In this document: piece after piece, positions 1 to 8,082 of the stretch | How positions within the stretch are numbered: the stretch's first letter is position 1 | How the letters are laid out: every line of letters begins with the position of its first letter | Origin: Pelomonas sp. Root1237 | Lineage (GTDB): Bacteria > Pseudomonadota > Gammaproteobacteria > Burkholderiales > Burkholderiaceae_C | DNA: 64,000 nucleotides | Direction of reading: 5' to 3' | NCBI RefSeq assembly: GCF_001425055.1 | Contig: NZ_LMDK01000016.1 | Span: 776,773-840,772, forward strand | Position numbers and translations under genes: made by a program | Notes under the pieces: generated by a model | Told to the model about the DNA's origin: nothing | Database searches by the model: none | The model's input: only the letters and a program-made list of their open reading frames with translations

Positions 1-76
1 TGCGTTGCATTGCCGACCACGGCAGCGCGATGACGCAGATCAGCGCAACCGCCTTCTTGCCCAAATCCTTGCTCAT
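1..76 (-). CDS. 5' end of a small secreted or membrane protein, cut by the window edge
   Basis: An ATG at 76 reads leftward off the window with no stop. The visible N-terminus starts MSKDLGKKAVALICVIALPW, a short positive segment followed by a hydrophobic stretch, as in a signal peptide or membrane anchor. An AAAAGGAT Shine-Dalgarno sequence lies about 5 bases upstream of the ATG. It diverges from the repeat-bearing secreted protein that starts at 162, so the roughly 85 bp between them should hold both promoters. Only 25 codons are visible, so no family can be named. The good ribosome site and clean start make a real gene likely. Confidence 0.5.
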   Translation of the reverse strand, partial: MSKDLGKKAVALICVIALPWSAMQR

Positions 77-161
77 GATCATCCTTTTAAAACGAGACAG
101 ACCTGTCGCCACGCAATACAGCACCCGGCAGGACCACGTGAAGATCAAGCTGGAGTCCATC

Positions 162-443
162 ATGAGCCTGCAAACTGCCTTCACCGCCACCGTCCTTGCC
201 TTCTCCGCCATTGCCGCCCAGGCCGCCCCGCAGCCCACCGTCAAGCTGGAACGCGTTGTCGTCACCGGCAAGGCCGTCCGCGCTGAAACTCAAGTGACCG
301 CCCAGCTGCCGCGCGTCGTCGTGACCGGCTACGCCCAGCGTGAAGTGGCTCAACTGCCTCGCGTCGTGGTCATCGGCTTCAGCGAAGCCACGCTGGCCCG
401 CCAGACCCTGGCTGCCGCCAAGACCACCGCAAAGCGCGGCTGA
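162..443 (+). CDS. Small secreted protein with three RVVV(T/I)G repeats
   Basis: A 93-residue protein. The ATG at 162 follows a TGGAG ribosome site and gives a clear signal peptide (about residues 1-21, AQA cleavage motif). An in-frame ATG at 30 would push the signal inside the protein. The mature part carries three copies of one motif: LERVVVTGK (29-37), LPRVVVTGY (49-57) and LPRVVVIGF (65-73), followed by an Ala/Lys-rich tail. The motif resembles the ERVVVTG segment near the TonB box of many TonB-dependent receptors, but there is no plug or barrel. I do not recognise a named family. It may be a small periplasmic protein. Inference: the repeats could bind the same partner as receptor TonB boxes. 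Confidence 0.6.
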   Translation: MSLQTAFTATVLAFSAIAAQAAPQPTVKLERVVVTGKAVRAETQVTAQLPRVVVTGYAQREVAQLPRVVVIGFSEATLARQTLAAAKTTAKRG

Positions 444-491
444 GCCGGGCGCCGTCTGAACATGCGAATGACGTCCTTTCCCACCACCGTC

Positions 492-537
492 GAGCCGAGT
501 CGCCAGTACTGCTGAGCCAGTACTGCCGACTCGGCTC
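492..537. terminator. Long hairpin between convergent genes, probable bidirectional terminator
   Basis: Positions 492-511 (GAGCCGAGTCGCCAGTACTG) pair with 518-537 (CAGTACTGCCGACTCGGCTC) across a 6-base loop, with one mismatch in 20 pairs. It lies between the stop of the repeat protein (443) and the stop of the thiol-redox gene (541). There is no long T-run, so termination strength is uncertain. Confidence 0.55.
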
Positions 538-540
538 GGC

Positions 541-885
541 CTATTCCAGAATCTCCTTCAGCCGTGCCCGGTCAAAGCCGATGACGCGCTGGCCGCGCAC
601 GACCAGGGTCGGCGTGCCGACGGCGCCCAGGGCCTGGTAGTCGCTCAGGCACTGGGCATCGCGCTCGATGAAGCACTCGCTGAAGGGCACGCCCTCCTGA
701 GTCATCCAGCGCCGCGCCGCCAGGCAATAGGGGCAGGTCTCGGACGAGATCATGCGGATATCGCCCGGCCTGGCGCGCTGCTTCAGCAGTTCGCCGTCCT
801 GCGCTGCAACATGCCCGCGCCAGGCCCAGGAGGCCAGCGCGGTCAGCGCAACGACGACGAGCAGCGAAAGCGGGGGCCACTTCAT
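541..885 (-). CDS. Membrane-anchored glutaredoxin-like protein (CPYC)
   Basis: A 114-residue protein with an N-terminal membrane anchor (about residues 5-22) followed by a thioredoxin-fold domain. The active site is C51-P-Y-C54, the classic glutaredoxin dithiol, preceded by an ISSETCPYC beta-strand-to-helix turn. The cis-proline loop is at T91-P92 (VGTPTLVV). Glutaredoxins reduce disulfides or glutathione-mixed disulfides. The anchor and charge pattern suggest the domain faces the periplasm, as in other anchored thiol-disulfide proteins, but orientation is inferred. The gene follows the PPK2 gene on the same strand after 19 bp. Two further cysteines (C71, C79) may form a structural pair. Confidence 0.75.
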   Translation of the reverse strand: MKWPPLSLLVVVALTALASWAWRGHVAAQDGELLKQRARPGDIRMISSETCPYCLAARRWMTQEGVPFSECFIERDAQCLSDYQALGAVGTPTLVVRGQRVIGFDRARLKEILE

Positions 886-904
886 GGCCCCATGCTAGAC
901 CGGC

Positions 905-1810
905 TCAATAAACCTCGGGAACGATGATGTCGTCCGGCACGGGGTTGCGCAGGTAGTCCTCGCGGCGTTCGCGCGCGGGCAGATCGATGTCGGCGTGCGG
1001 TACCTCCTGGTAGGGCATCTGGCCCAGCAGGTGATGGATGCAGTTCAGCCGCGCGCGCTTCTTGTCGTCCGCCGGCACGACCCACCAGGGCGATTCGGGG
1101 ATGTGGGTGCGCTCCAGCATCACCTCCTTGGCCGAGGTGTAGGCCTCCCAGCGCCGGCGCGACTCCAGGTCCATGGGGCTCAACTTCCACTGCTTGAGCG
1201 GGTCGTGGATGCGGCCCAGGAAGCGCACGCGCTGCTCGTCGTCGCTGATCGAGAACCAGTACTTGATGAGCTGGATGCCCGAGCGCTGCAGCATGCGCTC
1301 GAACTCGGGCGCCGAGCGGAAGAACTCCTCGTACTGCTCGTCGGTGCAGAAGCCCATCACGCGCTCGACACCGGCGCGGTTGTACCAACTGCGGTCGAAC
1401 AGCACGATCTCGCCGGCCGCCGGCAGGTGCGACACATAGCGCTGGAAGTACCACTGCGTGCGCTCGCGGTCGTTGGGCGCCGGCAGCGCGGCCACTCGGC
1501 ACACGCGCGGGTTCAGCCGCTGCGTGATGCGCTTGATGACGCCCCCCTTGCCCGCCGCGTCGCGGCCCTCGAACAGGATGACGACCTTGTGGCCCGTGTG
1601 CTGCACCCAGTCCTGCAGCTTGACCAGTTCGCTCTGCAGGCGGAACAGCTCGCGGAAGTAACGCCGCCGCTCGATGGCTTCACCGGCCGGCGCGTCGCTG
1701 GCCATCACACCGTGTTCTCGGTCCTCGAGCTCAAGCTCCAGTTCCTCGTCGAAATCGTCCTGCAGGTCGCGGTGAATGCGCTTCACCAGTTCGTCTTCGA
1801 TGTGGCTCAC
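905..1810 (-). CDS. ppk2: Polyphosphate kinase 2 family protein
   Basis: PPK2-type kinases move phosphate between polyphosphate and nucleoside di- or monophosphates. Visible signatures are the Walker A-like GRDAAGKGG (about residues 82-90), the Walker B/lid segment beginning DRSWYNRAGVE (about 139-149) and the conserved run after WKLSPMDLESR. I chose the GTG at 1810 because a GGGAG site sits just upstream; a TTG at 1828 is also open. Length of about 301 residues fits class I PPK2, and the acidic N-terminal extension is common in the family. Substrate class (ADP or GDP formation versus AMP) cannot be decided by eye. The glutaredoxin-like gene lies 19 bp downstream. Confidence 0.9.
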   Translation of the reverse strand: MSHIEDELVKRIHRDLQDDFDEELELELEDREHGVMASDAPAGEAIERRRYFRELFRLQSELVKLQDWVQHTGHKVVILFEGRDAAGKGGVIKRITQRLNPRVCRVAALPAPNDRERTQWYFQRYVSHLPAAGEIVLFDRSWYNRAGVERVMGFCTDEQYEEFFRSAPEFERMLQRSGIQLIKYWFSISDDEQRVRFLGRIHDPLKQWKLSPMDLESRRRWEAYTSAKEVMLERTHIPESPWWVVPADDKKRARLNCIHHLLGQMPYQEVPHADIDLPARERREDYLRNPVPDDIIVPEVY

Positions 1811-1885
1811 GAGGGCTCCCGGCCGCAACGGCGGCTGTAGGCCGCGAGCCTAGGCGGGCGATATGGCGCGACTGTGACAAGGAGC

Positions 1886-1936
1886 TTGACGACATCGTTT
1901 ACACACGTAATCATTCGCCATAGTTTACGCTCGTAA
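1886..1936 (+). promoter_or_regulatory. Promoter with two TTAC-N4-GTAA operators for the BlaI-like repressor
   Basis: Two perfect 4-4-4 palindromes, TTACACACGTAA (1899-1910) and TTACGCTCGTAA (1925-1936), lie 26 bp apart centre to centre, and the second ends 3 bp before the ATG of the BlaI-like gene. A TTGACG -35 box is at 1886-1891, so the first palindrome covers the expected -10 region. BlaI/MecI/CopY repressors bind short TACA-N-TGTA-type dyads in their own promoters, so autorepression is the natural reading. There is no Shine-Dalgarno sequence before the ATG, suggesting a very short leader. Confidence 0.7.
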
Positions 1937-1939
1937 TCA

Positions 1940-2320
1940 ATGACCAGGCCACCCACCCCCATCAGCGACGCCGAAGCCCAGGTCATGCGCCTGCTTTGGC
2001 AGCGCGCTCCCCAGGCCGCCGACGAGATCGCCGCGGTGCTCGGGCCCCGGCAAGGCTGGCAGCTTGCCACCGTGAAGACGCTGCTGAACCGGCTGCTGAG
2101 CAAGGGCGCCGTGACGGCCGAGCGCGACGGCCGGCGCTTTCTGTACGCGCCTGCCGTACCCGAGGACGCCTGGGTGGCCGACACCGGCCTGTCGCTGATC
2201 GACCGGCTGTTCGGCGGGCGCCTGGCGCCGCTGGTGGCGCAGTTCGCGTCGGAACGCAAGCTGAACGCGGACGACATCGCGGCGCTGAAGGCGCTGCTGA
2301 AGGAGCAGGGGCATGAGTGA
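1940..2320 (+). CDS. BlaI/MecI/CopY-family transcriptional repressor
   Basis: A 126-residue winged-helix repressor. The N-terminal half contains the family pattern SDAEAQVMRLLWQ, then a recognition-helix region ATVKTLLNRLLSKG and a wing with RDGRRFLYAP. The C-terminal helix supports dimerisation. In known systems the repressor is cleaved by a partner BlaR1/MecR1 metalloprotease on antibiotic sensing. Here the next gene, overlapping by 8 bp (ATGAGTGA), encodes an M56-type membrane peptidase, so the pair is kept. Two matching palindromes precede the gene. No beta-lactamase is next to it, so the target is unknown and may be only itself. Confidence 0.88.
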   Translation: MTRPPTPISDAEAQVMRLLWQRAPQAADEIAAVLGPRQGWQLATVKTLLNRLLSKGAVTAERDGRRFLYAPAVPEDAWVADTGLSLIDRLFGGRLAPLVAQFASERKLNADDIAALKALLKEQGHE

Positions 2321-3554
2321 GCGGCTGCTGGTGGTGTTGCTGCAGCAGGCTCTGTTGCTGAGCGTAGGCGTCATGCTGATCGCCGCGCTGCGGCCGCTGC
2401 TGCTGAGGCGCCTGGGCGCAGGCAGCGCCTACGCGGCCTGGCTGCTGGTGCCGGCGCTGTTGCTGACGCTGCTGCTGCCCCGGCCGGCTCAGGAGCCGCT
2501 GCGCGTGGTGCTGCAGGCCACGGGCAGCGCCCAGACGCTGGCCGCGCCTGCGCTGCCAGCGCCGCCGCCGGATCACGCGGCAGCCTGGTTGGCGCTGTGG
2601 CTGGGCGGCGCATCGCTTTTCGCCGCGACCCAGTTCTGGCGGCAATGGCGGCTGACGCGCCTGGGCCAACAACTGCCGGCCGGCAGCAGCCCCGCCCTCG
2701 TCGGCTTGCTGCGGCCGCGCGTCGCGCTGCCCGTCGATTTCGAACAGCGCTTCTCGCCTGCCGAGCGCGAGCTGATCCTGGCCCACGAGCAGGTGCATCG
2801 CGACCGACTGGACAACCTCTGGAACCTGCTCGCCTGCGCGCTGACGGCGCTGCACTGGTGGAACCCGCTGGCCTGGTGGGCCGCGCGCCGTATGCAGGCG
2901 GACCAGGAACTGGCTTGCGATGCCGCCGTGCTGGCGGCCCGGCCCGGCGCGCAGGCCGACTACACGCGGGCCCTGCTCACGGCCCACGATCTCACGCCCC
3001 ACGGCGCGCCGCTGGCCAGCCGCTGGGGCAGCTCCCACCCCCTCGTCGAAAGGATCGCGATGCTGAACCGCCCCCTACCCCTGAACCGCCGCCGCGCGCT
3101 GCTGCTCGCAGCCGGCGTGGCCGCCGTCTCCACTCTGGCCTATGCGGCGGAAAGCCCACCTCCCGCAGCCGGCGCCGGCTTCATCGAGCTGCAGCTGAAG
3201 GTGGAGCGCAGCCAGGGTGGCGACAAGTCGACCGTCGAGGCACGCGTCATCGGCCGCGACGGCGAGCGTGTGATGCTGCGGCTCGAAGCCATGGCCGGCG
3301 ACGAGCCAGGTTGGGTGAAGGAGCCGCTATCGATCACGCTGTGGCCGAAAAAGGCCGGCGACTCGGCGCTCATCAAGACTCAGATCAGCCATGGCGAGCC
3401 GGGCGTGGAACTCGGCCACCCCAGCGTGATGTCGGCCTGGGGTCAGAAGGCCCGCATCGAGATGACCCGCGCCGGCTCGGACGAAAAGTTCGCACTGGAG
3501 CTGACCCCCACGGCCTTGCCCGCCAACTTCCAGCCGCCGAAAAATACCTTCTGA
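2313..3554 (+). CDS. BlaR1/MecR1-like M56 family membrane metallopeptidase
   Basis: A 413-residue protein with several N-terminal membrane helices. The zinc motif is H158-E-Q-V-H162 in a LILAHEQVHRDRLDN context, and the downstream third-ligand segment is QADQELACDAAVL (about 195-207). This is the M56 peptidase arrangement of BlaR1. A last hydrophobic segment near 255-275 leads to a C-terminal soluble domain of about 140 residues with no penicillin-binding SxxK/SxN signature that I can see. It is therefore a BlaR1-like sensor peptidase for some other signal. It overlaps and is surely translated with the BlaI-like repressor, its probable substrate. Confidence 0.85.
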   Translation: MSERLLVVLLQQALLLSVGVMLIAALRPLLLRRLGAGSAYAAWLLVPALLLTLLLPRPAQEPLRVVLQATGSAQTLAAPALPAPPPDHAAAWLALWLGGASLFAATQFWRQWRLTRLGQQLPAGSSPALVGLLRPRVALPVDFEQRFSPAERELILAHEQVHRDRLDNLWNLLACALTALHWWNPLAWWAARRMQADQELACDAAVLAARPGAQADYTRALLTAHDLTPHGAPLASRWGSSHPLVERIAMLNRPLPLNRRRALLLAAGVAAVSTLAYAAESPPPAAGAGFIELQLKVERSQGGDKSTVEARVIGRDGERVMLRLEAMAGDEPGWVKEPLSITLWPKKAGDSALIKTQISHGEPGVELGHPSVMSAWGQKARIEMTRAGSDEKFALELTPTALPANFQPPKNTF

Positions 3555-3601
3555 GCGAGGAGGCCGCTACAGTGCCGCCTCCCCGAATCCGCCCCCCTGC
3601 A

Positions 3602-5617
3602 ATGAGCCTCGCCGACCTCCGCGCGGCGCTGAACGCCGAGCTTTCGGCCACGCCCGAGTACTACGACTTCAAGGTGCTACACAGCGAGCGCGACGGCGTG
3701 CTGTGGCGGGTGACGCTGGAGCCGGGCTATGTGTTCGCCGAGGGCCAGCGGCCGGGTGTGGCCTCGGCGCAGGCGCTGCTGGACGACAGCCTGGACGGCG
3801 CCTCTGCGTGGTGGGGCGCGCCGAGCAAAGGCGGCGCCAGCGTGCTGGCCGTGCTGGCCGAGGACGACCAGCTCGTGCTGCAGAACGCCAGCGGCCCACC
3901 GCCGCCGGCCGGGCACCTGATCCGCCTCTACCCGACGCGCTTCCTGAATGCGGTGGCCGACGCCTGGTGGGACACGCCGTGGGCCGAGCAGGCGCTGGCC
4001 TGCCTGCCCGACCTGTCGCGCCCGCGGCCACTGTGCGGCGGCACGGCGCTGACGGGCGAGCCCTTTCGCTGGCTGCGCCCGGCGCAACGCGCAGCGCTGG
4101 CGCTGGCGGGCCACAGCAGCGGCTTTCTGTGGGGACCACCGGGCACGGGCAAAACGACGACGCTGGGCGTGCTGCTGGCCGAGTACCTGGACCGCCACCC
4201 GCACGCCCGCGTGCTGCTGCTGTCCACCACCAACCAAGCGGTGGACCAGGCCACGCTGGCCGTCGACAAGGCCCTGCACAAGGGCCGCCGCGAGCACCTG
4301 CGCGCCGAAGTGCAGCGCCTGGGCACACGCTTCGCCGCCACGGCCTACGAAGGCCGTGAACACTTGATCCCGACGCAGGACCGCGATCTCATCACCCGCC
4401 TGGCTCGCGCTGAAGGCCAGCGGCCATCAGCCCGTGATGCGCTCGCGCTCAAGGCCTGGGCCGACCGCGTCGCCGCACTGCGCGACGAGCTGCGCGCCGC
4501 TTCGCTGAAGGTGCTGCAACGCTGCCGCCTGGCCAGCATGACGACGACGCGCGCAGCCTTCACGCTGAAGACGCTGCGCGAGCTGCAGCCCGATGGCGAA
4601 CCGCCCTTCGACCTGCTGGTGTTCGACGAAGCCAGCCAGGTGAGCCTGGCGCATGCCCTTGTGCTGATGCCGCTGGGCCGCGCCCGGCTGTTTGCGGGTG
4701 ACCCCCAGCAGCTGTCGCCGGTGCTGCGCAGCGACGACCGTCTGGCCCGGCGCTGGCTGGGCCGCTCGGCGTTTACGGAGATGCCGCGCGGGCCGTCCGT
4801 CGCGCTGCTGGACGAACAGTCGCGCATGGCGCCGCCGATCGGCGAGCTGGTCAGCCAGCTGTTCTACGACGGCGCGCTGCGCGTGGCGGCAGACGCCGAG
4901 GCTTCGGCCAGCTGGCAGGCTGCTCGCCAACGCAGTTTGGGCGACATCGGCGCCAACGTGCATGTGCATGTCCACCATCTGAAGACGGATGGCGGCTGGT
5001 CGGCCGCGGAGCGCGGGCCGGTGCGGCGCGACTCGGCCGAAGCCATTGCCGAGTTGGTGGAGCGTGCGCTGGCCAGCGGCTCCTGGCAGCCCGAGGAGCT
5101 GATCGTGCTGACGCCGTTCCGTGCGCAACGGGCGCTGATCCGCCAGCGACTGCGTGCGCGCGGCCTGCCGGAGGCGCTGCGGGTCAGCACCGTGCACCGC
5201 GCCCAGGGCAGCGAGGCGCCGGTGGTGCTGTTCGACCCCGCGGATGGCGCCCAGCCCTTCCTGCACGGCGACGAGGCACAGCGCCTGCTCAACGTCGCGC
5301 TGAGCCGGGCGCAGGCCAAGCTGGTGCTGTTCGTGTCGCCCGCCGATGCGGCCAGCCCGCTGCTGGCGCCGCTGGTGCAGCGGCTGCGCTTGGCCGGCGA
5401 CACCCGGGACGCCCTGCCTCTGCAGGAACTGGCGCGCGAGCCGGGCTTTCCCGCCAATGCGCTGGGGCGGCGCGTGGCCGCCGGGCGGCAGGTGGGCGAG
5501 GTGGCGCGCATCAGCGCCGACGGGCGTCAGTTCTGGCTGATCAACGCACGCACCGGGGCGGAGCAGCTGATCGACGCGGAGTTCTGGCGCCGGCGCGCAC
5601 AGGGCGCACCGGCGTAG
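3602..5617 (+). CDS. DNA2/UPF1-type superfamily 1 helicase
   Basis: A 671-residue ATP-dependent nucleic-acid helicase. Visible motifs: Q-motif-like LRPAQRAAL, Walker A GPPGTGKTTT (about residue 178), Walker B FDEASQ (about 341), motif III GDPQQLSPV, motif IV/V region ending TVHRAQGSEAPVV, and motif VI LNVALSRAQAKLVL. The set and spacing match the UPF1/DNA2/IGHMBP2 branch. The first 170 residues look like an accessory beta-rich domain. The ATG at 3602 starts the conserved protein; the open frame extends upstream only because it runs through the peptidase gene. It stands alone, 47 bp after the M56 gene. Whether it acts on RNA, DNA or both cannot be told. Confidence 0.88.
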   Translation: MSLADLRAALNAELSATPEYYDFKVLHSERDGVLWRVTLEPGYVFAEGQRPGVASAQALLDDSLDGASAWWGAPSKGGASVLAVLAEDDQLVLQNASGPPPPAGHLIRLYPTRFLNAVADAWWDTPWAEQALACLPDLSRPRPLCGGTALTGEPFRWLRPAQRAALALAGHSSGFLWGPPGTGKTTTLGVLLAEYLDRHPHARVLLLSTTNQAVDQATLAVDKALHKGRREHLRAEVQRLGTRFAATAYEGREHLIPTQDRDLITRLARAEGQRPSARDALALKAWADRVAALRDELRAASLKVLQRCRLASMTTTRAAFTLKTLRELQPDGEPPFDLLVFDEASQVSLAHALVLMPLGRARLFAGDPQQLSPVLRSDDRLARRWLGRSAFTEMPRGPSVALLDEQSRMAPPIGELVSQLFYDGALRVAADAEASASWQAARQRSLGDIGANVHVHVHHLKTDGGWSAAERGPVRRDSAEAIAELVERALASGSWQPEELIVLTPFRAQRALIRQRLRARGLPEALRVSTVHRAQGSEAPVVLFDPADGAQPFLHGDEAQRLLNVALSRAQAKLVLFVSPADAASPLLAPLVQRLRLAGDTRDALPLQELAREPGFPANALGRRVAAGRQVGEVARISADGRQFWLINARTGAEQLIDAEFWRRRAQGAPA

Positions 5618-5621
5618 CCCT

Positions 5622-5981
5622 TCAGACCGCCGCCGTGATGACGATCTCCACCTTCCACTCTGGCCGCGCCAGGCCGGCGATGACGGTGGCGCGCGGCGGC
5701 GTGTGGCCGGCCGACACCCAGGCGTCCCAGGCGGCGTTCATGCCGGGGAAGTCGGCGCGGTCAGCCAGGTAGATCTGGGCGCGCAGGATGCGGCTCTTGT
5801 CGGTACCGGCGCGCTCCAGCAGCTTGTCGATGGCGGCCAGCACCTGGGCCGTCTGGCCGGTGGCGTCGGCGCTGGCGTCCTCGGGCACCTGGCCGGCCAG
5901 ATAGGCGACGCCGTTGTACACGGCCATCTCCGACAGGCGGGCGCCGATGTCGAAACGTTCAACGGGGGTGGAGGCGGTCAT
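5622..5981 (-). CDS. RidA (YjgF/YER057c/UK114) family protein
   Basis: A 119-residue single-domain protein. Family hallmarks are VYNGVAYLAGQVPED near the N-terminus, a TAQVLAAIDKLLERAG helix, a central RAQIYLADRADF, and a C-terminal PRATVIAGLARPEWKVEIVITA with the arginine that binds the carboxylate of 2-aminoacrylate in RidA. Rid proteins hydrolyse reactive enamine/imine intermediates. This one is closer to the Rid subgroups with the extended PEDASADATGQT loop than to archetypal RidA, so the substrate is open. Its ATG overlaps the plsY stop (ATGA), meaning it is co-translated with plsY. Confidence 0.85.
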   Translation of the reverse strand: MTASTPVERFDIGARLSEMAVYNGVAYLAGQVPEDASADATGQTAQVLAAIDKLLERAGTDKSRILRAQIYLADRADFPGMNAAWDAWVSAGHTPPRATVIAGLARPEWKVEIVITAAV

Positions 5982-6646
5982 GCTTTCTTCCGGTGCTTGG
6001 TGGATTTGACGGGATGCGATGCCGGCACAGCTTTCTCTGCCTTGTGCCCGAGCTTGCTCTCGGTGCCGGCCAGCAATTTCTTGATGTTGGCCGAGTGGCG
6101 CCACACCAGCAGCAAGCCCATGATGATCAGGGCCAGCGCGGCCGGGCCGGCTTCCCAAATGAGCAACTGATACATCGGCGCGAAGGCGGCCGACACGATG
6201 GCGGCCAGGGACGAATAGCGGCTGAACCAGGCAATGATGAGCCAGGTCGCCAGCGTCGCAACCCCTAGCAGGGGGTTGAGCCCGAAGATGACGCCGGCCG
6301 CCGTGGCCACACCCTTGCCGCCCTGGAACCTGAAGAACACCGGCCACAGATGGCCAAGGAAGGCCGTCAGGCCCACCAGCGCCGCCGTGCCCTCGCCAAG
6401 GCCGTACCTGGGGCCCCAGATCAGCACGGCCAGCACGGGGAGATAACCCTTGAGCGCATCGAACACCAGCGTCAGGATGGCCGCAGCCTTGTTGCCTGAG
6501 CGCAGCACGTTGGTGGCGCCAGGGTTGCCCGAGCCATAGGAGCGCGGGTCCGACAGGCCCATGGCGCGGCTGACGATGACGGCAAAGGACAGCGAGCCGA
6601 CAAGGTAGCCAACGAGGGCGGCCAGCAGAGGGAGGACGGTTTGCAT
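5978..6646 (-). CDS. plsY: Glycerol-3-phosphate acyltransferase PlsY
   Basis: PlsY moves an acyl group from acyl-phosphate to sn-glycerol-3-phosphate, the first step of phospholipid synthesis in the inner membrane. Visible are the three conserved loops: SYGSGNPGATNVLR (loop 1), FRFQGGKGVAT (loop 2) and a third near NPLLG, set between about five membrane helices. Length (222 aa) is slightly above the usual 200 because of a basic tail after the last helix (about residues 200-222, ending in KHRKKA). It is followed by the RidA-family gene with a 4-bp overlap. Confidence 0.92.
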   Translation of the reverse strand: MQTVLPLLAALVGYLVGSLSFAVIVSRAMGLSDPRSYGSGNPGATNVLRSGNKAAAILTLVFDALKGYLPVLAVLIWGPRYGLGEGTAALVGLTAFLGHLWPVFFRFQGGKGVATAAGVIFGLNPLLGVATLATWLIIAWFSRYSSLAAIVSAAFAPMYQLLIWEAGPAALALIIMGLLLVWRHSANIKKLLAGTESKLGHKAEKAVPASHPVKSTKHRKKA

Positions 6647-6676
6647 GGGGCGGCATTGTCGTGCAGCCCGGCCATG

Positions 6677-7009
6677 TCAATGCTGCCGGGCCCGCCACCA
6701 GACCTGCAGCCGCCGCCCCTGCTCCAGCAGGAACAGGATGAAGCGCCCAACCGGCTTGCGCAGGAACGGCAGGTCCTCCGCGAGCAACAGCAGTCCCAGC
6801 GGCAACCATTCGATGCCGATGATGGGCAGAAACCAGAACACCGACGCGGCGATGCACAGCAGGCCAGCCGGGATGCGCACCCACACCGCCCGGGGGCTGT
6901 GCAACCAAGCCAGGCAGCGCGCGGCACGCCTGGGCAGCAGGGCCTCCAGCTGGGAGTACGCCAGGTCCAGCGTCTCGCGACCGTTCATGGCGGAGGTTCG
7001 CGTCGACAT
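6677..7009 (-). CDS. Hypothetical membrane protein, two hydrophobic segments
   Basis: A 110-residue protein. Residues about 45-62 and 64-80 form a hydrophobic hairpin (IPAGLLCIAASVFWFLPIIG, then EWLPLGLLLLAED) followed by a basic amphipathic C-terminus. No family is recognised. It follows the MgtC-like gene on the same strand after 57 bp and lies 30 bp upstream of plsY, so a shared transcript is possible. The start is uncertain: an internal ATG at 6988 would remove seven residues, and neither has a convincing ribosome site. Confidence 0.6.
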   Translation of the reverse strand: MSTRTSAMNGRETLDLAYSQLEALLPRRAARCLAWLHSPRAVWVRIPAGLLCIAASVFWFLPIIGIEWLPLGLLLLAEDLPFLRKPVGRFILFLLEQGRRLQVWWRARQH

Positions 7010-7065
7010 CGAAGGCAGTTTCGCGAGCGCCCGCCAGGCATCCCGTAGGACGAGACCGCGAACGC

Positions 7066-7539
7066 TCAGCGCCTGCCCCGGCCGACCAGCCGCGGCAGCA
7101 CCGCAAGAACCACCAGGGCCAGCAGCGCGCTGATCAGCGCCGTCGTCTCCCGGCCCAGGCCGCAGGCCACGCCGATCGCTGCCGTCATCCAGATGCCGGC
7201 CGCCGTCGTCAGGCCCTGGGTGTCTTCCTCGGTGCGGTGCTTGATGATGGCCCCGGCGCCGAGGAAGCCGATGCCGGTGACGATGCCCTGGATGACCCGG
7301 CTCATGTCGGCCACGGACATGCCGCCGAGCTGCGGCACCAGCACGAACAAGGCAGCGCCCATGGCCACCAGCATGTGTGTGCGGATGCCGGCCGCCTTGC
7401 CCTTTTGCTCGCGCTCATAACCGAGCACACCACCCAGCAGCGCCGCGAGCAGCAGCCGCGTCGTGAGGCGGGTGACCTGCTCCACATCGGGCGCATCAGA
7501 GAACTCGGACTGCAGGGTCTGGAGGACGGTGGCCCACAT
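7066..7539 (-). CDS. MgtC/SapB family inner-membrane protein
   Basis: A 157-residue protein matching the MgtC membrane domain: RLLLAALLGGVLGYEREQKGKAAGIRTHMLVAMGAALF, GIGFLGAGAIIK and GLTTAAGIWMTAAIGVACG, with about four to five helices. In pathogens MgtC inhibits the F-type ATP synthase and supports growth in low magnesium. Short MgtC-like proteins of this kind in environmental betaproteobacteria are mostly uncharacterised. The longer C-terminal soluble domain of virulence-type MgtC is absent. Confidence 0.85.
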   Translation of the reverse strand: MWATVLQTLQSEFSDAPDVEQVTRLTTRLLLAALLGGVLGYEREQKGKAAGIRTHMLVAMGAALFVLVPQLGGMSVADMSRVIQGIVTGIGFLGAGAIIKHRTEEDTQGLTTAAGIWMTAAIGVACGLGRETTALISALLALVVLAVLPRLVGRGRR

Positions 7540-7575
7540 GGCCGCCTGCCAGGCAAGCCGCGCGCCCGCGCCGGT

Positions 7576-8064
7576 TCAGTTCGCGCAGGTCACCGGCCGC
7601 GCATCCAGCAGCTCGGTCAGGACCTTTGGCTCGATGCCGACGAGGTAGCCGCGCCGGCCGCCGTTGATGCAGATCTTCGGCAACACCAGGATCGAAGCCT
7701 CGACAAACACCGGCATGGCCTTGCGCACGCCGAACGGCGAGGTGCCGCCGACCTGGTAGCCGCTGTGGCGCTGCGCCACTTCGGGCTTGCAGGGCTCGAC
7801 CTTCTTGCAAGGGATCTGCCGTGCCAGCTCCTTCAGGCTGACCGTGCGGTCGCCGTGCATCAGCACGATCAGCGGCTCGGCCTTCTCGTCCTGCATGACC
7901 AGGGTCTTCACGACGGCGTGCTCCTCGACGCCCAGCTGCTTGGACGACTCGGCCGTGCCGCCGTGCTCGATGTAGTCGTAGACGTGCTCGGTGAAGGCGA
8001 CGCCGGCACGCTTCAGCGCCTGGGTTGCCGGGGTTTCGCTGACATGGGCGATCTTCTTGCTCAT
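7576..8064 (-). CDS. ybaK: Cys-tRNA(Pro)/aminoacyl-tRNA deacylase, YbaK/EbsC family
   Basis: A 162-residue single-domain editing enzyme that hydrolyses mischarged tRNA, classically Cys-tRNA(Pro). Visible: TPATQALKRAGVAFTEHVYDY at the N-terminus, a KTLVMQ strand with the conserved lysine, and the GYQVGGTSPFG substrate-loop signature (about residues 101-111). It is transcribed leftward from an AT-rich intergenic region shared with the divergent DUF2975 gene, which carries strong inverted repeats. Confidence 0.92.
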   Translation of the reverse strand: MSKKIAHVSETPATQALKRAGVAFTEHVYDYIEHGGTAESSKQLGVEEHAVVKTLVMQDEKAEPLIVLMHGDRTVSLKELARQIPCKKVEPCKPEVAQRHSGYQVGGTSPFGVRKAMPVFVEASILVLPKICINGGRRGYLVGIEPKVLTELLDARPVTCAN

Positions 8065-8082
8065 CCCTTCATTCTCGGGGAG

